From assembly GCA_017412115.1 (NCBI GenBank), contig JAFPYR010000027.1, positions 1 through 32,486 on the forward strand: a stretch of DNA of 32,486 bases, given 5' to 3'. Every line of letters begins with the position of its first letter. Position 1 is the stretch's first letter. This stretch comes from Bacteroidales bacterium. GTDB lineage: Bacteria > Bacteroidota > Bacteroidia > Bacteroidales > UBA3824. The notes below the pieces were generated by a model. The model worked only from the letters and a program-made list of their open reading frames with translations. It did not search any database and was not told the DNA's origin. The position numbers and the translations under genes were made by a program. Below are positions 1-7,135 of this stretch, piece after piece.

Positions 1-1986
1 ACCCGCAGGATATGAAGAAATTTCACCCATTTCAACGTGATACGTGGTGTATGCAGGATTGTTGAGAACCATTCCATGTTCTGAATCCAAATATTTCTTA
101 CATGAATCCAACGCCTTGTCAACCATGCCGTCTTCCAAACCTATGCCCGCCATCGTACACCAGCCCTGACTCTCGATGAAGATTTTGCCTTCTTCGTTTT
201 CTTTCGAGCCGATTTTGTTGCCGTAAAAATCGTATGCACGCAAGTACCATTCGCCGTCCCAACCGTGCTTTTTAACGGCTTCAACCATCGAATCAATACA
301 TTTTTGAGCACGAAGAGCCTCGTCTTTTTTGCCGAGTTGTTTGCAAAGTTCTACGTAATCCTTGCCGCAGACCACAAACAGACCCGCAATCATAAGCGAT
401 TCAGCCTTAGAGCCTTCCGTCTGATTTTCAGTCGTTTGGAAACTCTCGTTCGGGTCCCAAGAAAAACAGTTGAGGTTAAGACAGTCGTTCCAGTCAGCAC
501 GTCCGATTAACGGCAACAAATGAGGTCCGAGATTTTCAACAACGTGGTTAAACGAAATTCTCAAATGTTCAAACAATGAAACTTCCGAACCTTCTTTGTT
601 GTCCCACGGAACTTGTTCGTCAAGGATTGAAAAATCGCCCGTCTCTTTAATATAAGCCACCGTTCCGAAAATCAACCACATCGGGTCGTCGTTGAAACCG
701 CCACCAATGTCATTGTTTCCGCGTTTTGTGAGCGGCTGGTATTGATGATAACAACCTCCGTCAGGGAACTGCGTTGAAGCAATGTCGATGATTCTCTGTC
801 TTGCTCTTGACGGTACTTGATGAACAAAGCCCACCAAATCCTGATTTGAATCCCTGAATCCCATTCCGCGGCCGATTCCGCTTTCAAAGAACGATGCCGA
901 ACGCGAGAAATTAAAGGTTATCATACATTGATATTGATTCCAAATATTGACCATACGGTCGAGTTTGTCGTTGCCAGATTTAACGGCGTATTTGTCCAAA
1001 AGTACGTCCCAAGATTTTTTCAACTCGTCAAAAGCCGCATCAACAGCCTCTACGGTCGAAAATTTCTCAATTGTCGCTTTCGCTTTTGCCTTATTTATTA
1101 ATGTGCGGTCAGAAGCCTGAGAAGTTATTAACTCGCCTGATTTTTTGCGGGCAAGTTCCGTGTCGTCGAATTTTTCGTTCTGGTCGTTTTCAACATAGCC
1201 CAAAAGGAAAATGTAATCTTTTGTCTCGCCGGCTTTTAACTCAATTTCAAGATAATGCGATGCTATCGGAGACCAACCGTGAGCCAAAGAGTTTGAAGGT
1301 TTGCCTTCAACTACGCACTGAGGAGCGTCAAAACCGTTATAAAGACCGATAAACGACTCTCTGTCAGTGTCATAACCCTGAACAGGAACATTTACGGAAT
1401 AATAAGCGTAATGATTTCTGCGCTCTTTGTATTCGGTTTTGTGATAAATCACTGAGCCGTCAATTTCAACTTCACCCGTTGAAAAGTTGCGCTGAAAATT
1501 CTCCATATCGGTTGCCGCATTCCATAAGCACCATTCTTCAAAAGAGAAAAGTTTTATCTTTTTGGCCTCGTTTGAAGTGTTTTTGATTGTAACTTTCTGA
1601 ACCTCAGCCCAAGTCTTTAAGGGTACAAAGAATAAAACTTCGGCTTCAATACCGTTTTTAGCACCTTTTATTTTGGTATAATTCATACCATGACGACATT
1701 CGTAGAAGTCGAGAGGCGTTTTGCAAGGTTTCCAACCCGGAGACCAAACAGTGCCGTTATCGTTGATGTAGAAATATCTTCCGCCGTTGTCCATAGGTAC
1801 ACCGTTGTAACGATAACGGGTTATGCGACGAAATTTAGCATCTTTATAAAAACTGTAACCTCCTGCCGTATTGGAGATTAACGAAAAGAAATCCTCGTTA
1901 CCAAGGTAATTAATCCAAGGCCACGGCGTAGCAGGATTAGTGATGACGTACTCTCTGTTTTGGTCGTCAAAATGTCCGAATTCCAT
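1..1986 (-). CDS. Cellobiose phosphorylase, GH94 (3' end outside window)
   Basis: Phosphorolyses cellobiose to glucose 1-phosphate and glucose in the cytoplasm, the energy-saving route for cellulose breakdown products. I translated the minus strand from ATG at 1986; it stays open for 662 codons to the window edge, so about 150 C-terminal residues of a roughly 810-820 residue family protein are missing. Seen: an N-terminal beta-sandwich beginning [18 protein letters not shown], a [12 protein letters not shown] segment at the start of the catalytic (alpha/alpha)6 barrel, and the motif [11 protein letters not shown] with DWND at residues 498-501. In characterised GH94 enzymes this position holds the general acid Asp. 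No signal peptide is visible. It is divergent from the lipoprotein at 2155 and has its own promoter. A cellodextrin or chitobiose phosphorylase is less likely, because the N-terminal half reads like the cellobiose type. Confidence 0.9.
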   Translation of the reverse strand, partial: MEFGHFDDQNREYVITNPATPWPWINYLGNEDFFSLISNTAGGYSFYKDAKFRRITRYRYNGVPMDNGGRYFYINDNGTVWSPGWKPCKTPLDFYECRHGMNYTKIKGAKNGIEAEVLFFVPLKTWAEVQKVTIKNTSNEAKKIKLFSFEEWCLWNAATDMENFQRNFSTGEVEIDGSVIYHKTEYKERRNHYAYYSVNVPVQGYDTDRESFIGLYNGFDAPQCVVEGKPSNSLAHGWSPIASHYLEIELKAGETKDYIFLLGYVENDQNEKFDDTELARKKSGELITSQASDRTLINKAKAKATIEKFSTVEAVDAAFDELKKSWDVLLDKYAVKSGNDKLDRMVNIWNQYQCMITFNFSRSASFFESGIGRGMGFRDSNQDLVGFVHQVPSRARQRIIDIASTQFPDGGCYHQYQPLTKRGNNDIGGGFNDDPMWLIFGTVAYIKETGDFSILDEQVPWDNKEGSEVSLFEHLRISFNHVVENLGPHLLPLIGRADWNDCLNLNCFSWDPNESFQTTENQTEGSKAESLMIAGLFVVCGKDYVELCKQLGKKDEALRAQKCIDSMVEAVKKHGWDGEWYLRAYDFYGNKIGSKENEEGKIFIESQGWCTMAGIGLEDGMVDKALDSCKKYLDSEHGMVLNNPAYTTYHVEMGEISSYPAG

Positions 1987-2026
1987 ATTTATTTAGTGTA
2001 TTGTTTATAAAATTATTTTAATGCCC

Positions 2027-2060
2027 CAAAGGTAAAAAGTTTTTTTGAAATTAACACAAA
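2027..2060 (-). promoter_or_regulatory. Bacteroidetes-type promoter for the cellobiose phosphorylase gene
   Basis: On the minus strand TACCTTTG (2027-2034) matches the -7 consensus TAnnTTTG, and TTTG (2057-2060) lies 22 bp upstream as a -33 element, slightly wider than the usual 19-21. It would give a short leader of about 35 nt before the ATG at 1986. Confidence 0.45.
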
Positions 2061-2080
2061 ATTTTTTTTTTTAAAATTTA

Positions 2081-2090
2081 TTTATGGAAT
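2081..2090 (+). promoter_or_regulatory. Shared 10-mer TTTATGGAAT upstream of lipoprotein 1
   Basis: The exact 10-mer TTTATGGAAT occurs 74 nt before the start of this lipoprotein gene and also 83 and 78 nt before the two paralogs. It is followed here by TTTTG, so GAATTTTG (2087-2094) may act as a weak -7 box. Conservation in three otherwise AT-random leaders suggests a promoter or regulator site. Confidence 0.4.
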
Positions 2091-2154
2091 TTTGCACCCT
2101 GAATTATCTTATATAGAAAAACAAATAATTTAATTTTTTTAATAAATCAAAACC

Positions 2155-3672
2155 ATGAAAAGAAGATTTCTGTACTATTCGCTCGTAGCAGCGATAGCGG
2201 CTTCTGCCGTAACATTCCCGTCATGCAACAAAAATGACGATGACCCCGTTACAACTACTACCACCCCGACGGATGACACGAAAAAGGAAGTAGAAAAATT
2301 CGCTGTAAACGTTAATCTCAACGGTGAGACAATTCTTTCACAACAGGTTGAAGTCGGCAAAAGCATGAGTCTCAACCTTGACGAACTCCAAAAAAATCCT
2401 CTCTTGCAAGAGAAATTGAAAGGTTATGAAATTCTCTCTATTACCAAAGACGGAAAAGAAGTCAGCGGTGAGGTAGAGATTTCAGCCGAATCAAAATTTG
2501 AAATCAACGCAATAAAATACGCTGTTTTGGAATTCCAGCTGCCCAATGAAGACGGCAAGATTTTGTATGCATCAAAAGTTGTTCAAGTAGAAAATGAAGG
2601 AGTAAAGAAAATAGCAATACTCCTCGATCAACCCACTCCTCCTGTTAAAGATGCTCCTCCTGCTGATTATAATGATGATGCTCGTCCCGCTGAACCTCAA
2701 ACTTCTACAATCCCCGTTCATTATGATTATTGGGCATATACCTCAAGTGATAATAAGTTAAAAAAATTAGAGAGAAGTACCGTAAAAACGGAAGATTACA
2801 CACACCTGTTTTACAACCCAGAAGAAAACGTATACGATTACGAACAAGCCACCGGTAAACTCTATACCTACGGACCTACAAGAAAATCCGCACCCGAAGA
2901 AAAAAAGTATTATGATTCATATTTCTTTAAAACAGGCGACAAATATTACCAAACACGTTATACTGTGCGCTATGTAAAAAGTGATGCAACCGTAAAAGGT
3001 TACAAAACGGCATGGATTTTAGAAAAATCCGATGACAGCAACGACAGAACACCAAAAAGCAAAGCAGAAGATACTCCTATATATACGATTACTGATGAAA
3101 AATTCAGTGAAATTGGAAAGGAGTATAGCTACGATTACAAAAACGGTATTATTACGGTAAAAGTTAGTGCTGATAACGAGTATAAATTTATCTACGACGG
3201 CACATATCTTTATGAAATTGATGCGGAGTACAGTCTGATAGATTATAGCAGAACTGATGCCAAGATTAATACAGGTAAACTCGCAGATATTACCGAAAAT
3301 GGTTACTCAAAAATAGGAGAAGCAACTGCTCCTAATGTTTATAAAAGGGAATCAGATAAGAGTCCTGAACCAACTTTATACGGTGCTTACGATTGGGATA
3401 CGGATGGTCAGATTGAGATACCTGCAACAGAGGAAGGTTATGATGAATTTTATAAAACAGTCGTAGCAGAATTCGACAAATATCCTTTCGGAAGACTTTA
3501 TAGTACGTATTATCAATATTATTTCTATATATTCCCCGATGGTAAAATACTTACTAACGGTGTTTATAGTGATATAGTTACAGACCCCCAAATTTCAATT
3601 TTCACGGACGGAAAATATGTTGTAATTGACGGAAACATATACGATTTTGAATACAATGGTTGGGACAAATAA
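2155..3672 (+). CDS. Lipoprotein of unknown function, paralog 1 of 3
   Basis: I do not recognise a named family. Residues 1-24 are a lipoprotein signal peptide ending at Cys24, followed by CNKNDDD. Acidic residues right after the cysteine are the kind of signal that sends Bacteroidetes lipoproteins to the cell surface. A Thr/Pro linker (about 34-42) leads to a domain at about 48-125 (KFAVNVNLNGE ... KYAVLEFQLP) whose strand pattern recalls small beta-grasp InlB B-repeat-like modules; that comparison is inference. The C-terminal half is Tyr/Asp rich with YDGTYLYEIDAEY (from Y347), GAYDWDTDGQIE (Asp413 starts an EF-hand-like loop), KYPFGRLY and FTDGKYVVIDGN. These blocks recur in the genes at 4129 and 7136. 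It stands alone between its own leader and a hairpin terminator. Confidence 0.8.
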   Translation: MKRRFLYYSLVAAIAASAVTFPSCNKNDDDPVTTTTTPTDDTKKEVEKFAVNVNLNGETILSQQVEVGKSMSLNLDELQKNPLLQEKLKGYEILSITKDGKEVSGEVEISAESKFEINAIKYAVLEFQLPNEDGKILYASKVVQVENEGVKKIAILLDQPTPPVKDAPPADYNDDARPAEPQTSTIPVHYDYWAYTSSDNKLKKLERSTVKTEDYTHLFYNPEENVYDYEQATGKLYTYGPTRKSAPEEKKYYDSYFFKTGDKYYQTRYTVRYVKSDATVKGYKTAWILEKSDDSNDRTPKSKAEDTPIYTITDEKFSEIGKEYSYDYKNGIITVKVSADNEYKFIYDGTYLYEIDAEYSLIDYSRTDAKINTGKLADITENGYSKIGEATAPNVYKRESDKSPEPTLYGAYDWDTDGQIEIPATEEGYDEFYKTVVAEFDKYPFGRLYSTYYQYYFYIFPDGKILTNGVYSDIVTDPQISIFTDGKYVVIDGNIYDFEYNGWDK

Positions 3673-3711
3673 TAACTAAAAATACAATCCCATTGATTGT
3701 CTAAAAACCAC

Positions 3712-3740
3712 ACGGGCGAAACATTTTTCGCCCGTTGTAT
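3712..3740 (+). terminator. Rho-independent-type terminator after lipoprotein 1
   Basis: Perfect 10-bp stem ACGGGCGAAA / TTTCGCCCGT (3712-3721 and 3726-3735) with a 4-nt loop, 40 bp past the stop codon. The T run is poor (TGTATTTTG). Confidence 0.65.
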
Positions 3741-3846
3741 TTTGTGTTTGTTTCTGACGATTTATTTTACAAGGGTTTATGTTTCTAACGAAACAACACC
3801 CCTGCCTAATAGCCGCCGTCACTACGGGACTACAAAATTATTTGCC

Positions 3847-3922
3847 GAGCCGCAAGCATTGCGGCTCTACGTGTCGGTTTTCGTAACGTGCCCCGAATGT
3901 AGAGCCGCAATGCTTGCGGCTC
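3847..3922 (+). repeat. REP-like pair of inverted palindromes
   Basis: Two 24-bp arms (3847-3870 and 3899-3922) are perfect reverse complements of each other. Each arm is itself a near-perfect palindrome built on GAGCCGCAA / TTGCGGCTC, separated by a 28-bp spacer. This is the layout of a REP doublet (BIME/REPIN). It is far more GC-rich than its surroundings and lies in the 456-bp gap between lipoproteins 1 and 2. Mobilisation by a RAYT-type transposase elsewhere in the genome is inference. Confidence 0.65.
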
Positions 3923-3975
3923 AAAAACACATCAAAAACACATCAAAAACACATCAAAAATACATCAAAACACAT
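3923..3975 (+). repeat. 11-bp tandem repeat (ACATCAAAAAC)
   Basis: Directly abutting the second palindrome arm are about four 11-bp units of ACATCAAAAAC (unit phase at 3929, 3940, 3951, 3962), with one substitution and a shortened last unit. It is non-coding and probably slippage-prone. Confidence 0.75.
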
Positions 3976-4128
3976 ATTTTTGAAACCATCGTGATAATCC
4001 TTTCGCAAGCGGGCTGCCTGCATTCCAAAATTTTTTTTAATTTTTTTTATGGAATAATATGAAACCTTTATCTTATTAGTGTAATTCAAACAAAATTTAA
4101 ACTTTTAAAATAAAAATTTATAAAAAAC
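3976..4128 (+). promoter_or_regulatory. AT-rich leader of lipoprotein 2 with the shared 10-mer
   Basis: The rest of the 456-bp gap is AT-rich. It holds a third copy of the paralog element TTTATGGAAT at 4046-4055, 83 nt before the ATG. I see no clean TAnnTTTG box here and no small gene or RNA I can support. Confidence 0.35.
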
Positions 4129-5520
4129 ATGAAAAGAAGATTTCTTTACTATTCGCTCGTAGCAGCGATGACGGCTTCAGCCGTAACATTTTCGTCTTGC
4201 AACAAAGATGACGACGAAAACACTAACACAACCACCACTACAACTACTACAACTCCCGAAGAAAACAAAGAAGTAGAAAAATTTGCTGTAAACGTTAATC
4301 TCAACGGTGAATCTATTCTCTCTCAGCAAGTTGAAGTTGGCAAAAAAATTTCCATCAACCTCGACGAACTGACTAAAAATCCCCTTACTCAAGAGGCTTT
4401 GAAAGGTTATGAAATTCTCTCTATTACCAAAGACGGAAAAGAAGTCAGCGGCGAGGTAGAAATCTCTGCCGAATCAAAATTTGAAATCAACGCAATAAAA
4501 TACGCTACGTTGGAATACCAATTGCCTGCTAATGGCAAGATTTTGCACTCTCAACCAACATTGGCCTCAGTAGGTTTGAAAAAAACTGCACCTGAAATGA
4601 GAACATCTTACGACGTATGGATATACACTACAGGAGACAACGAATTGATGGGAATTCTAAGAACTTCTGTAGGCGACATTGTAGAAGATTATAAGAGCAT
4701 AAATTATGAATACGATACCAAAACTGGCGAATTTAAAATTATCCCCAAAGTAATAATAGGTAAAGCGGAAGCAAAAGTACCCGTAGCAAAAGTACCCACT
4801 GAAAAAAATTATCTTTTCAAAATTGGAGATAAATACTATATGACTACACGCTTTACAAAAACCAACAACGAAGCAAAAGGCTATCAGACAGAATGGAGTC
4901 GGGAAATGAATCGCATCATAGCAAGAAGTAAAGACCAATTGGTAGAACCATTTCCTATAGAACCATCTTCTGAAGAATCTACGACAACAGAGGAAATTAC
5001 CATTACATCAGAAAAAATCTCATACACAACACCCTTCTCTTCAGAAGTAGAAGCTACATACGAATACAAAGACGGTATAATTACCTCGAAAAATGGAATG
5101 CAAGGCTTCTACGACGGAACATATTTATATAAGGTAACTGCAGTATTTGATATAGAAGATTACAAACCTTTCAAGACAGGTGAATTAGCGGATCTTTCTG
5201 GTACTGATTTTATCACTAACTATGAGAAAATAGGTAATAATGTAAATATTTACCAGTATAAGGATGGTGCTTCCGACTACGTAAAAGGAGCATACGATTG
5301 GAACACCAACGAACAAGTAGACAATATGGAATGGTATTATACAATAGTAGAAAAATACAAAACACTCCCGTTTGGTCCTATTGATTATATGCCTATATTT
5401 ATTTTCCCTGATCACAAAATAACATATTTCGATGAATTAACAGATTTGACTGAAAACGATATTTTCACATACGAAGGATACATTGTAATCAACGGAACAA
5501 AACTACCCTTAGGAAACTAA
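4129..5520 (+). CDS. Lipoprotein of unknown function, paralog 2 of 3
   Basis: 463 residues with the same plan as the gene at 2155: lipoprotein signal peptide to Cys24, acidic CNKDDDEN start, a longer Thr-only linker (nine Thr in a row), then the conserved N-terminal domain. The first ~130 residues are nearly identical to paralog 1, with a 53-bp stretch of identical DNA (2416-2468 = 4399-4451), while the C-terminal half has diverged strongly. The family blocks remain: FYDGTYLYKVTAVFDIEDY, GAYDWNTNEQVD, LPFGPIDY, FIFPDHKI. The EF-hand-like loop is degenerate (Asn and Glu in place of key Asp and Gly). Outer-membrane surface location is inferred from the signal; function unknown. It has its own hairpin terminator and so is probably a single-gene transcript. 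Confidence 0.8.
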   Translation: MKRRFLYYSLVAAMTASAVTFSSCNKDDDENTNTTTTTTTTTPEENKEVEKFAVNVNLNGESILSQQVEVGKKISINLDELTKNPLTQEALKGYEILSITKDGKEVSGEVEISAESKFEINAIKYATLEYQLPANGKILHSQPTLASVGLKKTAPEMRTSYDVWIYTTGDNELMGILRTSVGDIVEDYKSINYEYDTKTGEFKIIPKVIIGKAEAKVPVAKVPTEKNYLFKIGDKYYMTTRFTKTNNEAKGYQTEWSREMNRIIARSKDQLVEPFPIEPSSEESTTTEEITITSEKISYTTPFSSEVEATYEYKDGIITSKNGMQGFYDGTYLYKVTAVFDIEDYKPFKTGELADLSGTDFITNYEKIGNNVNIYQYKDGASDYVKGAYDWNTNEQVDNMEWYYTIVEKYKTLPFGPIDYMPIFIFPDHKITYFDELTDLTENDIFTYEGYIVINGTKLPLGN

Positions 5521-5550
5521 CAAATAAAAAATACAATCCTTTTTTAATAA

Positions 5551-5585
5551 ACACGGTTTTCTCTCAAAGGAAACCGTGTTTTTTT
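5551..5585 (+). terminator. Strong intrinsic terminator after lipoprotein 2
   Basis: Stem ACACGGTTT / AAACCGTGT (5551-5559 and 5571-5579), 11-nt loop, then a run of T residues. It lies 30 bp past the stop codon. Confidence 0.85.
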
Positions 5586-5636
5586 CTCTGACTTTTTTTA
5601 AAACTTGATTTCAATATTATAATTTATCACTCTGCT

Positions 5637-6023
5637 AAAATTATTATTCGGAGTCATATTATTATTTTCTCCTTTGGATAAAATTATCATTCGGAGTCAT
5701 ATTATTATTTTCTCCTTTGGATAAAATTATCATTCGGGGTCATATTATTATTTTCTCCTTTGGATAAAATTATCATTCGGGGTCATATTATTATTTTCTC
5801 CCTTGGATAAAATTATCATTCGGAGTCATATTATTATTTTCTCCCTTGGATAAAATTATCATTCGGGGTCATATTATTATTTTCTCCCTTGGATAAAATT
5901 ATCATTCGGAGTCATATTATTATTTTCTCCTTTGGATAAAATTATCATTCGGGGTCATATTATTATTTTCTCCTTTGGATAAAATTATTATTCGGGGTCA
6001 TATTATTATTTTCACCCTCTAAG
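5637..6023 (+). repeat. Nine-copy 43-bp minisatellite
   Basis: Eight full units and one degenerate last unit of exactly 43 bp begin at 5637, 5680, 5723, 5766, 5809, 5852, 5895, 5938 and 5981. Units start AAAATTAT(C/T)ATTCGG and end TTTTCTCC(T/C)TTGGAT. They differ only at a few sites: TTATT or TTATC near the start, CGGAGTC or CGGGGTC, and CCTTTGG or CCCTTGG. No unique spacer sequence separates them and 43 is not a multiple of three, so it is neither CRISPR nor coding. It fills most of the 741-bp gap between lipoprotein 2 and the gene at 6262; the rest of that gap is a terminator, AT-rich DNA and a promoter. Confidence 0.95.
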
Positions 6024-6170
6024 AAAATCATTTCTTTAACGTTATTTAACAATTAAAACAAAAACCTCATTACAATATTACAATTTAAGGATTTTAGCAT
6101 AAAATTATAATATATTTTACCGCTAAAAATATAAAAATATCAACATATTATTAAAAAAAATCAAGAATAA

Positions 6171-6202
6171 TTTGCATAATTAAAATAATGCTTTTAACTT
6201 TG
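6171..6202 (+). promoter_or_regulatory. Bacteroidetes promoter for the gene at 6262
   Basis: TTTG (6171-6174), 20-bp spacer, TAACTTTG (6195-6202) fits the sigma-ABfr consensus TTTG / TAnnTTTG with ideal spacing. The leader would be about 50 nt. Confidence 0.65.
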
Positions 6203-6261
6203 CAGCACAATAATTAAACAAATTTATATTTTTTCAAACAACTTTTTAAATTTTTAAGAAA

Positions 6262-6951
6262 ATGAGAACGATGATTTTTCGTAAAAAATTTGCAAATTTC
6301 ACCAACAAACAGTTTGATGAATTTTTGCAACGAGTTGTAAAAGCCTCCGGCTCGTTAAAAAATGCTGCTTTTACTAAATTAGTTTCACAATTAAGCAATT
6401 CGGTGAAAAGGTTTCACGATTTGCGAATGGTTTTGCCGGCATCGGCATACACTGAAAAAATCAACGAAATCGGACGTCAGGCGGACGAGGTATTCCGCAA
6501 AATAAAAATGACGGTAGATTACAATACGTTGTGTTTGAGCGGAAAAGAACAAGAAGCCGCTAAAAAATTTCAGTCTGTTATCGCCTTTTACGGTTATATT
6601 CCTCAAGACGGAATAGTTAAAAAGTTCGTAAACTACGATTCCCTTGTATCGGAATTAAACTCTGATACAAATGCTGTTACGGTGTTGAACCTTAAAACCC
6701 AGCTTACAAAATTAGCGGATTTAACAAAAGAATACCGTGAAAACATTCTCTTAAGAGATAATTACCGCTCGGGAATAAAAGGTAAACGTAAAGAGGCAAG
6801 AATTGCCGCCATAAAGGACTTTACAAACCTCAGAGATTCCATAGAGGCTTTCGCGGTACTAAACACAGAAACGGAAGTTTCTCAATTTAGTAATCTTATA
6901 AACGAAGCGTTTATCAACGTAAGTCCGAACTCAAAGAAAAAAGAGTCATAA
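6262..6951 (+). CDS. DUF6261-like hypothetical protein
   Basis: 229 residues, cytoplasmic by sequence: no signal peptide or membrane segment. It is helical and rich in Lys, Asn and Phe (RKKFANFTNKQFDEFLQRVVKASG at the start, long amphipathic helices through residues ~130-215, basic tail SPNSKKKES). The size and helical layout resemble the Bacteroidetes DUF6261 family; I offer that label from memory of the family, not from a search. The function is unknown. It is a single-gene unit with a clear promoter and a GC-rich terminator, sitting in the same direction between lipoproteins 2 and 3. Start chosen at the ATG of MRTMIF; the internal ATG at residue 4 is a possible alternative. Confidence 0.7.
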   Translation: MRTMIFRKKFANFTNKQFDEFLQRVVKASGSLKNAAFTKLVSQLSNSVKRFHDLRMVLPASAYTEKINEIGRQADEVFRKIKMTVDYNTLCLSGKEQEAAKKFQSVIAFYGYIPQDGIVKKFVNYDSLVSELNSDTNAVTVLNLKTQLTKLADLTKEYRENILLRDNYRSGIKGKRKEARIAAIKDFTNLRDSIEAFAVLNTETEVSQFSNLINEAFINVSPNSKKKES

Positions 6952-6962
6952 ACAACGTGTAG

Positions 6963-6993
6963 GGGCGGGCCTTAAGTGCCCGCCCTTTTTTTT
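6963..6993 (+). terminator. Strong intrinsic terminator
   Basis: Perfect GGGCGGGC / GCCCGCCC stem (6963-6970 and 6978-6985), 7-nt loop, followed by eight T residues, 11 bp past the stop codon at 6951. Confidence 0.9.
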
Positions 6994-7047
6994 ATGTGTC
7001 CGCCATTTTATAAAAAAAAAAAAACGGAATAAAGAACAAAATGAATA

Positions 7048-7078
7048 TTTGTTTTTATTTATGGAATTTTTATATTTG
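7048..7078 (+). promoter_or_regulatory. Promoter and shared 10-mer of lipoprotein 3
   Basis: TTTG (7048-7051), 19-bp spacer and TATATTTG (7071-7078) give a full consensus promoter. The paralog element TTTATGGAAT (7058-7067) falls inside the spacer just before the -7 box, which suggests it is a binding site for a regulator or part of an extended promoter. Confidence 0.55.
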
Positions 7079-7135
7079 AAAAATCTAATATTATACAAAT
7101 AACATATTGTTTAATTTTTTAATACAAATAAGAAC

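Noticed and set aside
1690..1881. Plus-strand frames within 1-1986
   Set aside because: The minus strand codes for a clear GH94 enzyme throughout; the plus-strand frames are its shadows.
2175..2375. Minus-strand frames opposite the lipoprotein genes
   Set aside because: They are shadows of strongly supported plus-strand genes and show no domain or start signal.
3697..4062. A 121-residue open frame downstream of lipoprotein 1
   Set aside because: It starts with TTG, runs through the terminator, the palindromes and the 11-bp repeat, and its product has no plausible domain.
5637..6023. The 43-bp array as a CRISPR locus
   Set aside because: Units abut with no unique spacers and there are no cas genes in the window.
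6961..6993. GC-rich hairpin as a mobile repeat
   Set aside because: It has the exact form of an intrinsic terminator with a T run, and no second copy is in the window.
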